NCBI GenBank assembly: GCA_009760855.2
Contig: WPIO01000007.1
Span: 5,144,501-5,208,500, forward strand
DNA from: Cristatella mucedo
Taxonomy: Eukaryota > Bryozoa > Phylactolaemata > Cristatellidae
Reading direction: 5' to 3'
DNA length: 64,000 bases
Shown: piece after piece, positions 1-10,765 of the stretch
Numbering within the stretch: the stretch's first letter is position 1
Layout: each line of letters begins with the position of its first letter
Translations under genes and position numbers: made by a program
The notes under the pieces: generated by a model
Database searches by the model: none
What the model saw: the letters and a program-made list of their open reading frames with translations, nothing else
What the model was told of the DNA's origin: nothing

Positions 1-1603
1 AGACGATCGGCATTTACAAGTGCTTACCATTCATTTTCGGCCTCAAACGTCTGCGAACGACCCGAAACGAAAAATCGTTACTATTTACACACTAAAGTTC
101 GCATCACCAACTGCCGCAGTGACTCGAGTCGCCAAGAGGGTCGAGCGGTTTCGGAAAAAACAATCCTCGAGAAGCGCAGCTTTCACAGAACCCCGATTCA
201 AAGGAGCACAGTCTACTCGTCGAGGGGCGGTTGGTAGCTGACGAAGGAAGCTCGCTGAGTACAGCCGCGCCGGATCCAGAGGAAACGACGAGCTACCTCG
301 CGCTTCCCGATCGCCGGGATGTATTCCTGCGCCGTGTGACCGGATGTGAAGCAGGACACAGTACAATATACAAGTTAAATTGAAATTAAATTCTATAAAG
401 ATTCTATGTTAATACTGCTATCAAAATTCCGTAAGATGCGTCAATACGGCAAGCAGCACCGAGGACACACTCAGTGTCCGGCGATGCATGAAAGCCAATA
501 GTTTGATCACGTGATCACTCGGATTGCTTGCTCAACAGTGCGTCTGCTAGGACGTGGACGTTGTGCGTTGGACATGGCTACGAACAATGCTTTTGATGGA
601 GGCAACCATTATTGGTCACTTAACAAGCAGAAATATTTTGCGTGATGAAAAATATGGTTGCATTCCATAATCACCGTAGCTTCGATGCCCTGCCATGCTT
701 CACCCTGGCCCCTTCTCTCAGGCCTCCCCCCTTACGGCTTCCATGTGGCTTCGGTTGGGGCATCCCGGTAGAATGCCTAAAATATCTTACCCGAAGAAAT
801 TTATCTAGCACAATGCAGTCATTTTATTAGTCTATACAGCTGCATTTGTATTTGCATATCGATTTTAGAGAATACAATTGCATAATATAGACTGGCATGT
901 TTGACTAGTTAACACCTACAAGAAGCTATTCATGCTTATCGACTACCATGGTCCGAGCAACCGACGCCAGATCAACTTGCTCTAAAAACTATTTCAAGGT
1001 GTAAAATAGATAAGCATGGTTAAGATCATAATGAAATACGCAGAAATTAACGTGTTTATATCCCTGCTGCTGTGCAGACTCAGAAAACGAATGAGATTGT
1101 AGCTCGTGGTATTTCTTCCGGGTGGGCATGTTTCTTACCATATTGCCTATCGTGGCATTGTTCATATGACCGTTGGATTCTCGAAATATCCATCCACTGC
1201 TTAGACGTCAGCCTGTGCAGATACTATACTCTCTCTCCGTCTCTCTCGGTCTCTTTCAATCTGTCCTCTCTATCCCCTCTCATCTCTACCTCACCTTCAT
1301 TCTATTCTGTGTGATCCTCACTGTCTATTTCTCTCTGAACTTCCTCCCCTCTCCATCCATGTCACTCCTCTGCCTCCACTTGGAGTTTCTGGCATTTGTC
1401 CCTCAACGAATGGTTTGCTTAAACAATGTGAAGATCATAAGTACATTAGCTGGCCAAAATCGTGCCTGTTGCCACATACACGGCTGATATATAGTAAAAG
1501 CATATCAAAGTGGCTTCCAAACCACCTATAATTTATGCACAGGAGAATCTGACTCTCGACATTCGTTTTTCGTTGAAAAATGTAGTTAATTGATTGCTTT
1601 GAA
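1..1603. other. no recognised gene
   Basis: I see no convincing gene here. The first 370 bases are relatively rich in CG dinucleotides and carry short open frames on both strands, which would suit a promoter or 5' exon of a gene lying off the left edge, but nothing identifies one. Around 1,225-1,370 the + strand is pyrimidine-rich (many CTCTC runs), which explains the low-complexity open frames there. Confidence 0.4.
504..517. promoter_or_regulatory. palindrome with E-box core TCACGTGA
   Basis: The 14 bases TGATCACGTGATCA are a perfect palindrome centred on CACGTG. TCACGTGA is the preferred site of MITF/TFE-type bHLH-zip factors. It lies about 150 bases from the CG-rich left edge, so it could belong to a promoter. 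A function is inference only; one such palindrome can occur by chance in 64 kb. Confidence 0.25.
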
Positions 1604-2015
1604 ATAATGATAATACATTTGCATAGTGCCCCAGAGACCTTCATCTTTTTCTAAGCACTTTAAATATGCTGTAAAAGAAGCATGATCATATGCTCAGGAA
1701 AAGTCACAATGTCAAAAAGAATAACATAGTTAGGGGTGACATGCACGGAATCAGGATGCAAAGCTGGATAGTGGCAGCATGCACAATATCAGCATGCATA
1801 AGCACACAACGGATGAATCACACGGACCCACTAGATGTTGCCACAAATAGGTGTTTTAGCTTCTTTTTAAATTACATCACGTCAGAGGATGTTGAAACGT
1901 CAGCCAGGAGTTGATTTCTGGCTTTGGTAGCACACAAACTAAAGGCATGGTTGCCAAAGGATTTAAGGTTCGTACGACGTGTAAGCTAAACGATTTGATT
2001 CAGAAAAGCAGGTGG

Positions 2016-2044
2016 TAATGTAATGTAATGTAATGTAATGTAAT
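2016..2044. repeat. (TAATG)n, five units
   Basis: Five direct TAATG units form the 3' tail of the nested LINE-B copy, read on the + strand. The same pentamer ends the LINE-B copy at 63,687-64,000, so it is the element's own tail and not an independent microsatellite. Confidence 0.85.
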
Positions 2045-2372
2045 GCATCTCCGTCAGTAACTCCACAAAGTCATAAAGACCATGTGGGTGTTACGCAGGA
2101 GAGTTTTGTATAGCGCACTCACAGCCTAAGCGGCTTTTGGTACGCATTCGGTAGCCAACAGACTTCGTCTCACGCAACAAAGAGAAAGTGGGAAGCATAG
2201 CAGAGTTAGGAGAGCAGTTGAGGTAGTGAGTAGCATAGAAGTAGCAGTTCAGGACCGCTGAAAAAGATGTGCCATAGTCGGCAGTTGGAGAGTAGATGCC
2301 ATTGCGTAAGAATTGTGGAAGCGAGTTCCACAGTCTAGGACCTGCAGAGCTAAAGCTTCTGTCGCCAACTGT
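2016..2372 (-). mobile_element. LINE-B 3' fragment nested in LINE-A
   Basis: On the - strand this matches the 3' end of the LINE-B copy at 22,740-23,105: the GTTGGCGACAGAAGCTTTAG block, the frame end, the short 3' UTR with the GGAGTTAC...CGGAGAT block, and a (ACATT)n tail. It interrupts LINE-A, so it inserted later. No intact frame remains. Confidence 0.8.
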
Positions 2373-3169
2373 CCGATACTTGACCTGGGTGGGAGTAGAT
2401 CGGTATGATGAAGCCAGAGGATGAAGGGACCTAAAAGTGAGCGATTAAACCTTGAAGTCGACGCACTGCTTGACTGGGAGCTACTGCAGATGGGCAAGAA
2501 GTGGTGGGCTGTGGCAACTGCAACGCTCATAACCAACGAGCCAGCTGCACAGTTTTGCACCAACTGTAAGCACCTGACTGCACAGGCTGGTAGACCAGCA
2601 AGGAGTGACTTGCAGACGAGACGTATGTTAGAAATGCATGGAACAATTTGGGTGTAGTATCCTTGTCGAAGCAAGACCAACCTTTAGCAATGTTGTGCAG
2701 CTGAAAGTAGGCTGATTTTACTGTGGAGCTGATATGATCATAAGGTGATAAGGATTTCGTGCCGATGCAACAGGAGATATGCGGGCTGGCAGAGCCGATT
2801 TTGAGCAGCCGGCTTTTCAATTTCTGAGTCACACTTGGTTTGGCCATAACTTGTAAGCTAGTACATCATCATTCAATTTGAGAAAGTTTTCTGCCATCCA
2901 AGTGCAGATGTCAGCAATACATGCAGCAAGGTTGTGTCGAGAATTCGACAGGCTGGAGGGGGTGGGAGGGATCGAAGCAAAGGTACCACTGCATATCATC
3001 TGCTTAGACGTGAAAGCCTAGATTGTGCTTGGCGATCACATCGGCAAAATGAAGTGTAGAAACTGCCTAGAGAAGCAAACCAAGAGCAGAGGCTCGAGGT
3101 AACCCCCATAAATCAGTGATTCCTCGTATGATCTTTTTCTGGTCACATCACATCACTCTGGAGTCTCCC

Positions 3170-3545
3170 GGTTTTTGGCAGCGAGCGGCTAGCCACTGCT
3201 GGTCTCTAGTCACTGCTGTCGGGCCGTTCAAGGCATTCTGCTATCCATTCGAATGCACGAAGCGAATACAGACAAGAAATCAGCACAATATAATTGTGCC
3301 ATTGCTTCAGCTTTAACCACTCCCGATGTTGCCTGCATCCACATGTTAACTTGGTTCCACAGTTTGAACCTTGGAGGCACCTTTCTCTGCTGTCCAAGTA
3401 CAAACAACTCTTCTAACAGTGCAGTCCTTGGTGTCCACACCACAATGGCAATATCTCCAGAATTTGAGAGTGGGTTCGTGTACAATTTTTTCTATCGCCG
3501 GAGGCTTGCATTCAATACCCGGGAAGTTTTATCGGACATGCAGAA
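3170..3545. other. no recognised feature
   Basis: Short frames exist on both strands but overlap each other, and none resembles a known protein. Confidence 0.4.
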
Positions 3546-4915
3546 TTTAATAATTATAACAATAAGTCTTTACATAGCACCCTTAAAAACCGAATCTTTA
3601 ATCAAGTACTTTGAAAGTCACTGCAAGAGAAGCAATAACTAGGAGTTAATGATAAGCGATAAGCAAAGGGTCATGCTTAGGCAAGCCTGCAAAAGCAGCA
3701 AATAATTATGTTTAGACAAGTATTCGAAACCACAACGAGACAATTACAACCTCTGATTTGAAGCATTCCCAATAAGTCATATGCACTGAAGCATGCACTG
3801 GTAAGCACTCAAAGCACGCAAAGAAAAAGATGCATTCGCTGGGGTGCTATACGAAACCTCTTGCAACGTTCACCATGTGCTCAGTTTTGTAACGTTCAAG
3901 CACTCAAAGGACAATTCACTCTGACGAAGAAAAGACTGTGCAGAACACGTACGTTTTAAGCTTCTTTCGAGTATCGTCACGGGAGGTGCCGAGATGTCGC
4001 CAAGCTGGTTTGGTCCAGCGGAAAAGGTGCTCGCCTCGACCAAGGTCTGGCTGAGGTCGTGGGCTCGAGCTCCGAGGCATATGTGAAGCGCCTGAATAGA
4101 GATTAAGTTCTCTAGGGGCGCTATATAAATGAATTATATATATGTCAACTGGTAATGAGCTCCAGGCTTTTGGAGCATAGTAAATGAAGGCATGGTCTCA
4201 ATATATTTGATGTTAGAAAGGAGCACAACCAAAGAACCAGAGTCAGAAGAATGAATGGTGCACCAATATATCGGATGCATAACTAATCCAGATAGGTTCA
4301 GTAGGGCAGAGCAAGAGAATGGATGACCTAAAGGCAAGTGACAAAACTGCTTTAGAGTTTGTCTATTCAGCTTAGTGTTCGAAGCTGCCACATAGCGTTT
4401 GAAGTATACACAGTTTAAGTTAAAGTGTAGGCTGTGCTCACTTTTATCAATAAATATATTTGATTTATGACAGCATTTCGAAGCTTGTATCACCACTGAC
4501 AAGCTTAGCTGCCGAATTTTGTGCACGAGATATAGGCGACTTATTGTACAGGCCGGGAGACCTACAAGTATTGAGTTACGGATGTCTATTCATGATGTCA
4601 CAAATGTGTGACTGAGTTTGGTTGTGGTGTTTTTATCTAAGCAAGCCCGGGTTTTACGATGTTATGCAAGTGACATAAGGCAGACTTGACCCATGACCTC
4701 CTTACTTATTTAGTGTAAAGTCATTTTGTATGAACATGCCGAGATTGCAAGCAGATGCTACAGCTGATGTGCTGGTACAGCCGATTTCGAGAGTTAGGGT
4801 TTCTATTTACAGAGTAACACATAGTTTGGCCATGATTAGTAAGCTTGTTTTGTCTTCATTTAATTTGAGAAAGTTTGCTTCAAGCCGAGTGTGAATATCA
4901 TCAATACAAACCGCA
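3546..4915 (-). mobile_element. LINE-A copy, old, split by a SINE
   Basis: An antisense LINE-A copy runs from its TAATAATTATAACAATAA tail through 3' UTR and the C-terminal reverse-transcriptase region to about 4,915. It is one of the most diverged copies. The SINE at 4,004-4,141 sits between the matched blocks ending GATGTCGCCAA and beginning GTCAACTGGTAATGAGCTCC, which are adjacent in other copies. Confidence 0.7.
4004..4141 (+). mobile_element. tRNA-headed SINE with LINE-A-like tail
   Basis: The head has pol III promoter boxes: an A-box-like GGTTTGGTCCAGCGG block and a B-box-like GTGGGCTCGAGCTCC block about 45 bases on. The last ~55 bases (AAGCGCCTGAATAGAGATTA, then GTTCTCT and GGGGCGCTATA) closely copy the LINE-A 3' end, followed by an AT-rich tail. 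It is inserted in a LINE-A copy. Related copies lie at 23,496, 33,139, 40,752 and 63,223. Confidence 0.8.
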
Positions 4916-5084
4916 AGTTAACAAAATTACATAAATGAGTGTTTAGTGACAAACTTAGAAAACCCACATGACTCTATTAGCACTAATAAGTCTACATGGT
5001 GATTCAGGCATATTTGGAATTCCCTACTGTCTCGACCCTTCTGGACACAAAATTATATGGAGCCGACCTTACGCACATGCATGC

Positions 5085-5155
5085 ACACGCGTGCATGCGC
5101 ACACGCGCACACACACGTGTGTGTGCAGGCAAATAAATGCGCTCTCACACACACG
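5085..5155. repeat. CA/CG-alternating low-complexity tract
   Basis: Alternating purine-pyrimidine sequence (CACACGCG, GTGTGTG, CACACACACG) with a local inverted repeat of ACACACGTGTGTG. Such tracts can adopt left-handed DNA in vitro; any role here is not shown. Confidence 0.6.
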
Positions 5156-5211
5156 TATTTGCTAGTGCTTTGTACCTGCCAATAATGGTGGACCGGGAAA
5201 CAACTGGAAGC

Positions 5212-5213
<2 letters not shown>

Positions 5214-5304
<91 letters not shown>

Positions 5305-5354
5305 TGCTCTCTCTCCTCTTTCTCTCTCCTCTCTCTCCTCTCTCTCTCTCTCTC
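5214..5354. repeat. (TC)n microsatellite
   Basis: A pure (CT) run of about 86 bases is followed by an interrupted run, then four TGTC units. It explains the serine/leucine and arginine/glutamate repeat frames read on the two strands. Confidence 0.98.
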
Positions 5355-5360
5355 ATCTTC

Positions 5361-6885
5361 CTGTCTGTCTGTCTGTCTGCCGACCTACCAGCCACTTGAC
5401 TAAGTGGCTTATCTCTTTTAAAGGTCTTGAAGATTTTAATCTTAATCACAGTTTATGCTGGCTTTCACAAACACCTTTCCACCTTATGCAAGCACCTTTC
5501 CTGATACTGCAACCTTGAAGTTTATTGCCCTTTGAAGATCCTCTTCAATAATGGAACAGGTACATTCATAGAGTTTGATAAACAGTACATATATGCAGTT
5601 CACACAGCAATGAAGACTACAACGAGTGTTCTACTGAAGAGTTTTCTATGCACGAACTCAATAGCTGCGTGGCCTTTGGTGCAAATACGGCAGCCCACAG
5701 ACTTAAATAGTACTACCACTTACACAGCACTTACAACAATAATGCAGTCCATGCCAGACCTTACGACTCGAATGTTATAAAGACAAGTTACACCTCCAAG
5801 AAGGTCTTGGAGGGCTTCAGGTAGCGAGCCTGCCACACAAGTTCAGACAAAGAAACCTGTTGCACGACAGCCATATAGACAAAAGACCCACGACACGACA
5901 TCTTGAGGTGGCTGATTATCTTGCCGGCTTATTAAAACCCAAGGATTTAGAAGCCTGGCAGACTTGTAATCCTGCAACAAGCCAACAAGGTAGAATAGGG
6001 CCTGGTTCGTGCCACATTTACAGTGTAACCAAAATAAGTGATCCTTCAGCAACACGAAGTGGGGGAGTGACTGAATCAAGCTTGCTTTGTCTATCGACAA
6101 GTCGTGCAACCCATTCCAAAAAGATGTGCACTAGGGATTATTTGGAAAGCCCACTAAGGATCCGATCACAGCCGATCCAGTTTTGATGCCACTGGATGAA
6201 ATAACCGGAGCGGCCATGCCTTATTGGAGCTGATATTTTGGTTATTCGGGAGAATTCTTGAGCTGCTGGCCTTAGTTGGCTCAAGGACTCCATACTACCA
6301 TTCAGAGACAGCAACTTGGTGTAGGTAAAGCAGCATTGACAAAGTATGAGATGGAAAAGGATCGGCCGACTCATTCGCACAGCAGGAACAATGTGTTGAC
6401 GGCTTTAAAATCACTTGCAGCTAGCAATACCAAAACAGAATTGCCTGCTACAGGATTATAACTCTCTTGCACCGGTCATAAAGTTTTAGTACCTCGGCAT
6501 TGGGCTAGATCACGTTTTGAAGACCTAGTCATGTGTCAAAGTAAATAAAGCACACCGTGGTCTAAAAAAATGGCACTGGATTTCAAAAATACAAGTAATC
6601 ACCGTGGCAAAGCACGGTCAATTGAAATCTTGCTTTCTGATTCGGCCATTCTTCCATCAATCGGCTGCTATTCTTATTCAAGGCTCATTTATGATGCACT
6701 GGGGTAATTCAGCACTGTAGTAACCCCTAGCAAAACTAAAATTCGACAAGCATATTGCTACATCGACGTTCAAAGCTTTAACGGCTTAGCCCTTTCATGC
6801 ATGACGCAGTTTTTATGGCAGTATCTATCTTAGACCTTTGCCTGTGCCTCTAAACACTACAAATTAGTTATTCTTGTATTTAATA
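5361..6885. other. no recognised gene
   Basis: Frames of 60-108 codons occur on both strands at 5,532-6,461 but overlap and show no family I recognise. The piece 5,810-6,460 has no microsatellite and could be an old repeat; I cannot assign it. Confidence 0.35.
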
Positions 6886-7075
6886 ATAATAATACATTTG
6901 ATATAGCACTCTTAGAGAACTCAATCTCTTTCTAGGCACTAAACATGTGCTGTAAATGAAACAAGATCGAATGGTTAGTGGTGGCATGCTCGATAAACAA
7001 CAAGAATAACGTGGTTGGGGTTGGCATGCACAGGGTCAGCATTTTATATAGTTAGTGGCAGTATGCACTGGAGCA
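6886..7075 (-). mobile_element. LINE-A 3' end fragment
   Basis: The complement of the LINE-A tail is clear: (TAA)n, then AGCACTCTTAGAGAACTCAA and TCTCTTTCTAGGCAC, followed by 3' UTR with GTTAGTGG and CATGCACAGGGTCAGCA blocks. It ends in the 3' UTR, so this copy carries no coding sequence. Confidence 0.85.
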
Positions 7076-8538
7076 TGGTGGCAGCCTCGTTCACTCCGAA
7101 GCTCCCTCGCTGGAGACTCGTTATCACAGTGTTTGGCAAAGTTGCTGCCTGCTACCAATTCGAGTGGTTCCCACGAAGCCATAATTTTCGACTGGCTTTG
7201 TTCTATTTATGTTCTTCTACTTTGGTGATGCTTCTCTTTTCTGCTTGATTGTATAAGACGTATTAGTTAGTGCAGGGCATTGCTTGTGGAGCGTTACATC
7301 GAGGTAGAAAAACTTGCTTTATAGCTGCCAGTCTGCATTTGTTTTGTGTAATTTCAGACGGTGGACATGTTAACTTACAACACTCGCGGCAAACACGCAA
7401 ACGCCCAGAAGTTCCTGAATGGCTTTGGCTTTTTCCGGTTGCATCTTCGAGCTTGCGCAGCTCATGCAGATAATGTAGGAGGACAGCCATTGTCATAAAA
7501 AATATTAGTAGGATTTGAGGACAATTTGAATTTCTGCAGGATTGGAACGCACGGCCTCGGTAACGACCTTGGTCGTGTAGAGCGAGAGCTCCTTACGTAT
7601 TGGGCCAGCTACTCAGACAAGCTGCTGCTAGCATGCTTGATGCTGCTTAGACTGACCAATGATTGCATGGGGCAGATTGGGTGCCAGCTGCCTACCAATC
7701 ATTCAGCAAATGAAAATGGAGAAAAGCAAGCCCCGGCGGGCATTGGCATGACTGAGCAACAGCGCTACAACCAATGGCCACAGGATATGCGCTCATTTTC
7801 AAGAGACTACTAGCAATTATATAACAAGCCTGGATGTGCACACGAGCTGCGTTGTGCATACGAGTCACGTCTGGACGTGAGGTGATACTAGTATCTGTAC
7901 CACCAGCTGCTGGAGATGAGCTGGGTCTCCTGCAAGACTCTGTCCTAATATCCGGCTGTGAAGCCAAGCGAAGGCCTCTTGGTTCGCTCCTAGACAGACT
8001 CGAATGAGCCGTCACGATGCTTGGACGCACAAGATTGCCAGACTCCTGTGTTAAATCCGACTGCGCCGGGAACAGCTAAGTACTTACTGTACTATATTTA
8101 GGCAATATTATCGTGTGAGAGTTCATCTCGCATAACTGATAACAATCGGCGCGTCAGTGTCAAGGCCCAGCCAATAAACTGAAAACGAGGAAAGCCCGGC
8201 GAAAAGAGCAAAAATCGGCGAATGAGATTCAGATTTTCATTTCAGCCTTTCTTCTCTAGCTCTTAGCATCTTCAAGTAGTCTGATCTCCAAGTTACTTCT
8301 GTACATTGGGAATTAATAAAACCCGTTTATTCCAAGACATTCTATTATATTGTCTTTAAAACAGTATTCGTTATTTATGAGTACATTTTTCAATTTAAAA
8401 CGTGATACAAATTGCAGTGTTTTTGGGGAGTCCGGAACGGATCAAGGACATTGTAATGGGGAGAATTGATTTGACCTAAGAATAATTTGAGTTACGAGCT
8501 CCTGCATGCAACGAATTAAACTCGTAACCCGAGGTACC

Positions 8539-8539
<1 letters not shown>
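7076..8539. other. no recognised gene; one tRNA-like fragment
   Basis: No convincing gene. At about 7,540-7,615 the - strand reads like a tRNA-derived SINE head: GTAGCTGGCCCAATACG as a degenerate A box, and GCGTTCCAATCCTGC as a degenerate B box. Frames of 95 and 112 codons at 7,526-8,030 overlap on opposite strands and are unsupported. Confidence 0.35.

Positions 8540-8624
<85 letters not shown>
8540..8624. repeat. compound (TA)n(GA)n microsatellite
   Basis: About 44 bases of TA are followed by about 41 bases of GA. Confidence 0.98.
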
Positions 8625-8629
<5 letters not shown>

Positions 8630-8934
8630 GACAGTCAGCATAGTAGAGTTATAGGTACTTGGATGAGAAGAAGCATCTGAGCAGAGGTAGCACAAAGAAA
8701 GGATTTAAGAATCGAGGTTAAAGGTAGCTTCAATGTGAGAGGCCTGCCGAGCCGACCTTTCGCCATTTGAACCCACAAAAGTGGACATGCCTCTTTTTTG
8801 CTATGTAATCGCCAGCACAACTAGACTTTCAGCGGTATACAGGTAACATACATGTAGCTGTGGCTTAATTCCGATCTACTTTCAAGCAAACCTTCTCTTC
8901 TCCAGGGTGCATCCACGGTGCATCGCTGACAATT

Positions 8935-9480
8935 TGTACTTTGATGGCAGCAAACTTTCTCAATTAAATTACTTTACAGCCAACTTAATGGATATGGGCA
9001 AACCTACTGGTACTCAGAAGCTGAAAAGACAAATGCTCAAATTGGGTTTAGCCAGCATATCTTCTAAAGCTTCTGCACAGAATCAGCATGTCTTGTTCCA
9101 AAGTGATCTTTCGCTAAACGACCACATCAGCTCCACAGTCCAATCTGCTACTTACTATTACTAAAATCTCCATACTTTGAGCAACTTACCATTTCAAAAA
9201 TTTGGGCCAAAAAAGATAAAGGATACTACTGCCATATTTTTTGTTCCAAGCATTGGTGACATTCTGCTTATACTTCTGTACTTCACTTATAGCAATTATT
9301 CCTGCCTGTGGAATGAGATACTTGCAGCTAGACCAAAACTTAGCTGCTAAGCTTGTCTGTCAGTGACATTTAAAATGCCTTTTACACAGCTTCTCATCAA
9401 TCTCCATTATCTTTTCATCAAGTGAAGGAAATTCAAGGTCTTGCCATTCACTCTTAGGTCTCTCCATCCTCTTTTAGGGT
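8935..9480 (+). mobile_element. LINE-A internal fragment
   Basis: Sense LINE-A reverse-transcriptase C-terminal region, very diverged. A short frame at 8,907-9,164 still reads MGKPTGTQKLKRQMLKLG-like and then NDHISSTVQSA, matching the MGKPS...LTLKIGSAS and [12 protein letters not shown] blocks of better copies. It fades out at about 9,480 before the 3' tail. Confidence 0.75.
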
Positions 9481-9540
9481 GTAGTAGTCTAAATACTAAC
9501 TAAGGCTCCTTAGGCTTCTTATCGCGGCACCAGCTCCTCT

Positions 9541-9605
<65 letters not shown>

Positions 9606-9606
9606 T
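9541..9606. repeat. compound (TA)n(TG)n microsatellite
   Basis: About 31 bases of TA, about 26 bases of TG, then a short TA run. Confidence 0.97.
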
Positions 9607-10167
9607 TTAGTGCTTAGGGTGCTTAGCCAGTAAGCTCTGCTGGCAGCAGAGAAAGAGTCAAACACAACGGCACACACGAACGTGTTAAAAAGGTACACAA
9701 CTAACCGCCATGATGCAGAGTCCACGGCTCCTTGCCCTGCAGAAGCATGCCGAACAGGCCAGTGTACACGACACCACTGGCCGAACCCAGCCATGTGTTG
9801 AATGCTGGGCGCACGTTTCGCCAGCGGTACAAATCTCGCCAGACCCAGCTTTCACGTGTTGCGTCTTCGTACTTCTGAGGCTCAATGCCTTAAACACATG
9901 GCGTCATACACGGGTGCATACAGCGCTTGAGCGAGGAGCAAAGGCACTGGAAGTTGTGGGAACACGAAAAGTTGTGGGTCAAGGGTCAATACGTGGGTCA
10001 AGGTGTGGGCTACCTTTGGTCGGAGAAGCCTCCTTAGCGATCGGTGCAGAGGTGATCGCCTCAAACACGCACTCGGAGGCGATCATGCCACTTTTCATTG
10101 CATAGTGTGTGCCCTTGATCTTTGCCACATTCATGAATCCTGGGCTGCAGCCACCGTTGGACGTCAG

Positions 10168-10169
<2 letters not shown>
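9607..10169. other. no recognised feature
   Basis: A 131-codon + frame (9,710-10,105) and overlapping - frames exist. None resembles a known protein, and I see no splice or repeat structure that would support one. Confidence 0.35.

Positions 10170-10227
<58 letters not shown>
10170..10227. repeat. (TA)n microsatellite
   Basis: About 57 bases of uninterrupted TA. Confidence 0.97.
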
Positions 10228-10232
<5 letters not shown>

Positions 10233-10559
10233 AGCTGCACTTTATCAAGATCAAATCCGTTAGTGAGAGGGGGGTTTCAGTTACGTTTTTCTCTCTCTCA
10301 ACTGGGACCACCGTACTAACTGACACCTTAACATCCTCTGGTTTGATAACATTTAAAGGAAGCTAAAATGCCATCTGTTTGTTTCAGCACTCGTTCTATC
10401 CGTTAAAACTGTTCTTCGAGTGCTTATATGCATGCCTAAATCGTCGATGTTATTACCAATAAATCGCATGCTTCATATCCAGCATATGTTAGGTGCCCAA
10501 AAAGAGATCTGGATCGCTTAAGGGACTATTAGAATTTAGGATCATTGCTATTTTTGACA

Positions 10560-10592
10560 TAAGCTCACTGCATGCCACATGCAGTGAGCTTA
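10560..10592. repeat. perfect 15-bp inverted repeat, 3-base loop
   Basis: TAAGCTCACTGCATG is followed by CCA and then its exact reverse complement. A 15-bp perfect stem with a 3-base loop is unlikely by chance at this base composition. It lies in otherwise unannotated DNA. Confidence 0.9.
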
Positions 10593-10689
10593 CTTGGCGC
10601 TGCCGAGACCAAGTTCCAATAAGCTTTGTTTGGCTATAGGAATTCGGCTAAATAGCCTGGGCAGACAATTGATTCTAAGGGCAGATACA

Positions 10690-10765
10690 TAACATATATA
10701 ACATATATAACATATATAACTACATATAGATACATATACTATACATATACTACATACATATATAA
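10690..10765. repeat. AT-rich tandem repeat (ATAACATAT units)
   Basis: Several direct copies of ATAACATAT-like units pass into CATATAC-rich sequence. Confidence 0.85.

Larger units (their letters stand above)
1604..3169 (-). mobile_element. LINE-A copy, 5'-truncated, split by LINE-B
   Basis: This is a degenerate antisense copy of the window's main non-LTR element. It starts with the complement of the 3' tail (a TAATGATAATA run, then the gene-end motif around 1,625-1,675), continues through the 3' UTR and the end of the reverse transcriptase frame, and stops after the region matching the CTCTGGAGTCTCCC block. Bases 2,016-2,372 are a separate LINE-B fragment; LINE-A resumes at about 2,373 almost where it left off. 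Frames are broken by many stops. Confidence 0.8.

Noticed and set aside
5137-5449. Ser/Leu-rich and Arg/Glu-rich frames
   Set aside because: Both are translations of the (TC)n microsatellite.
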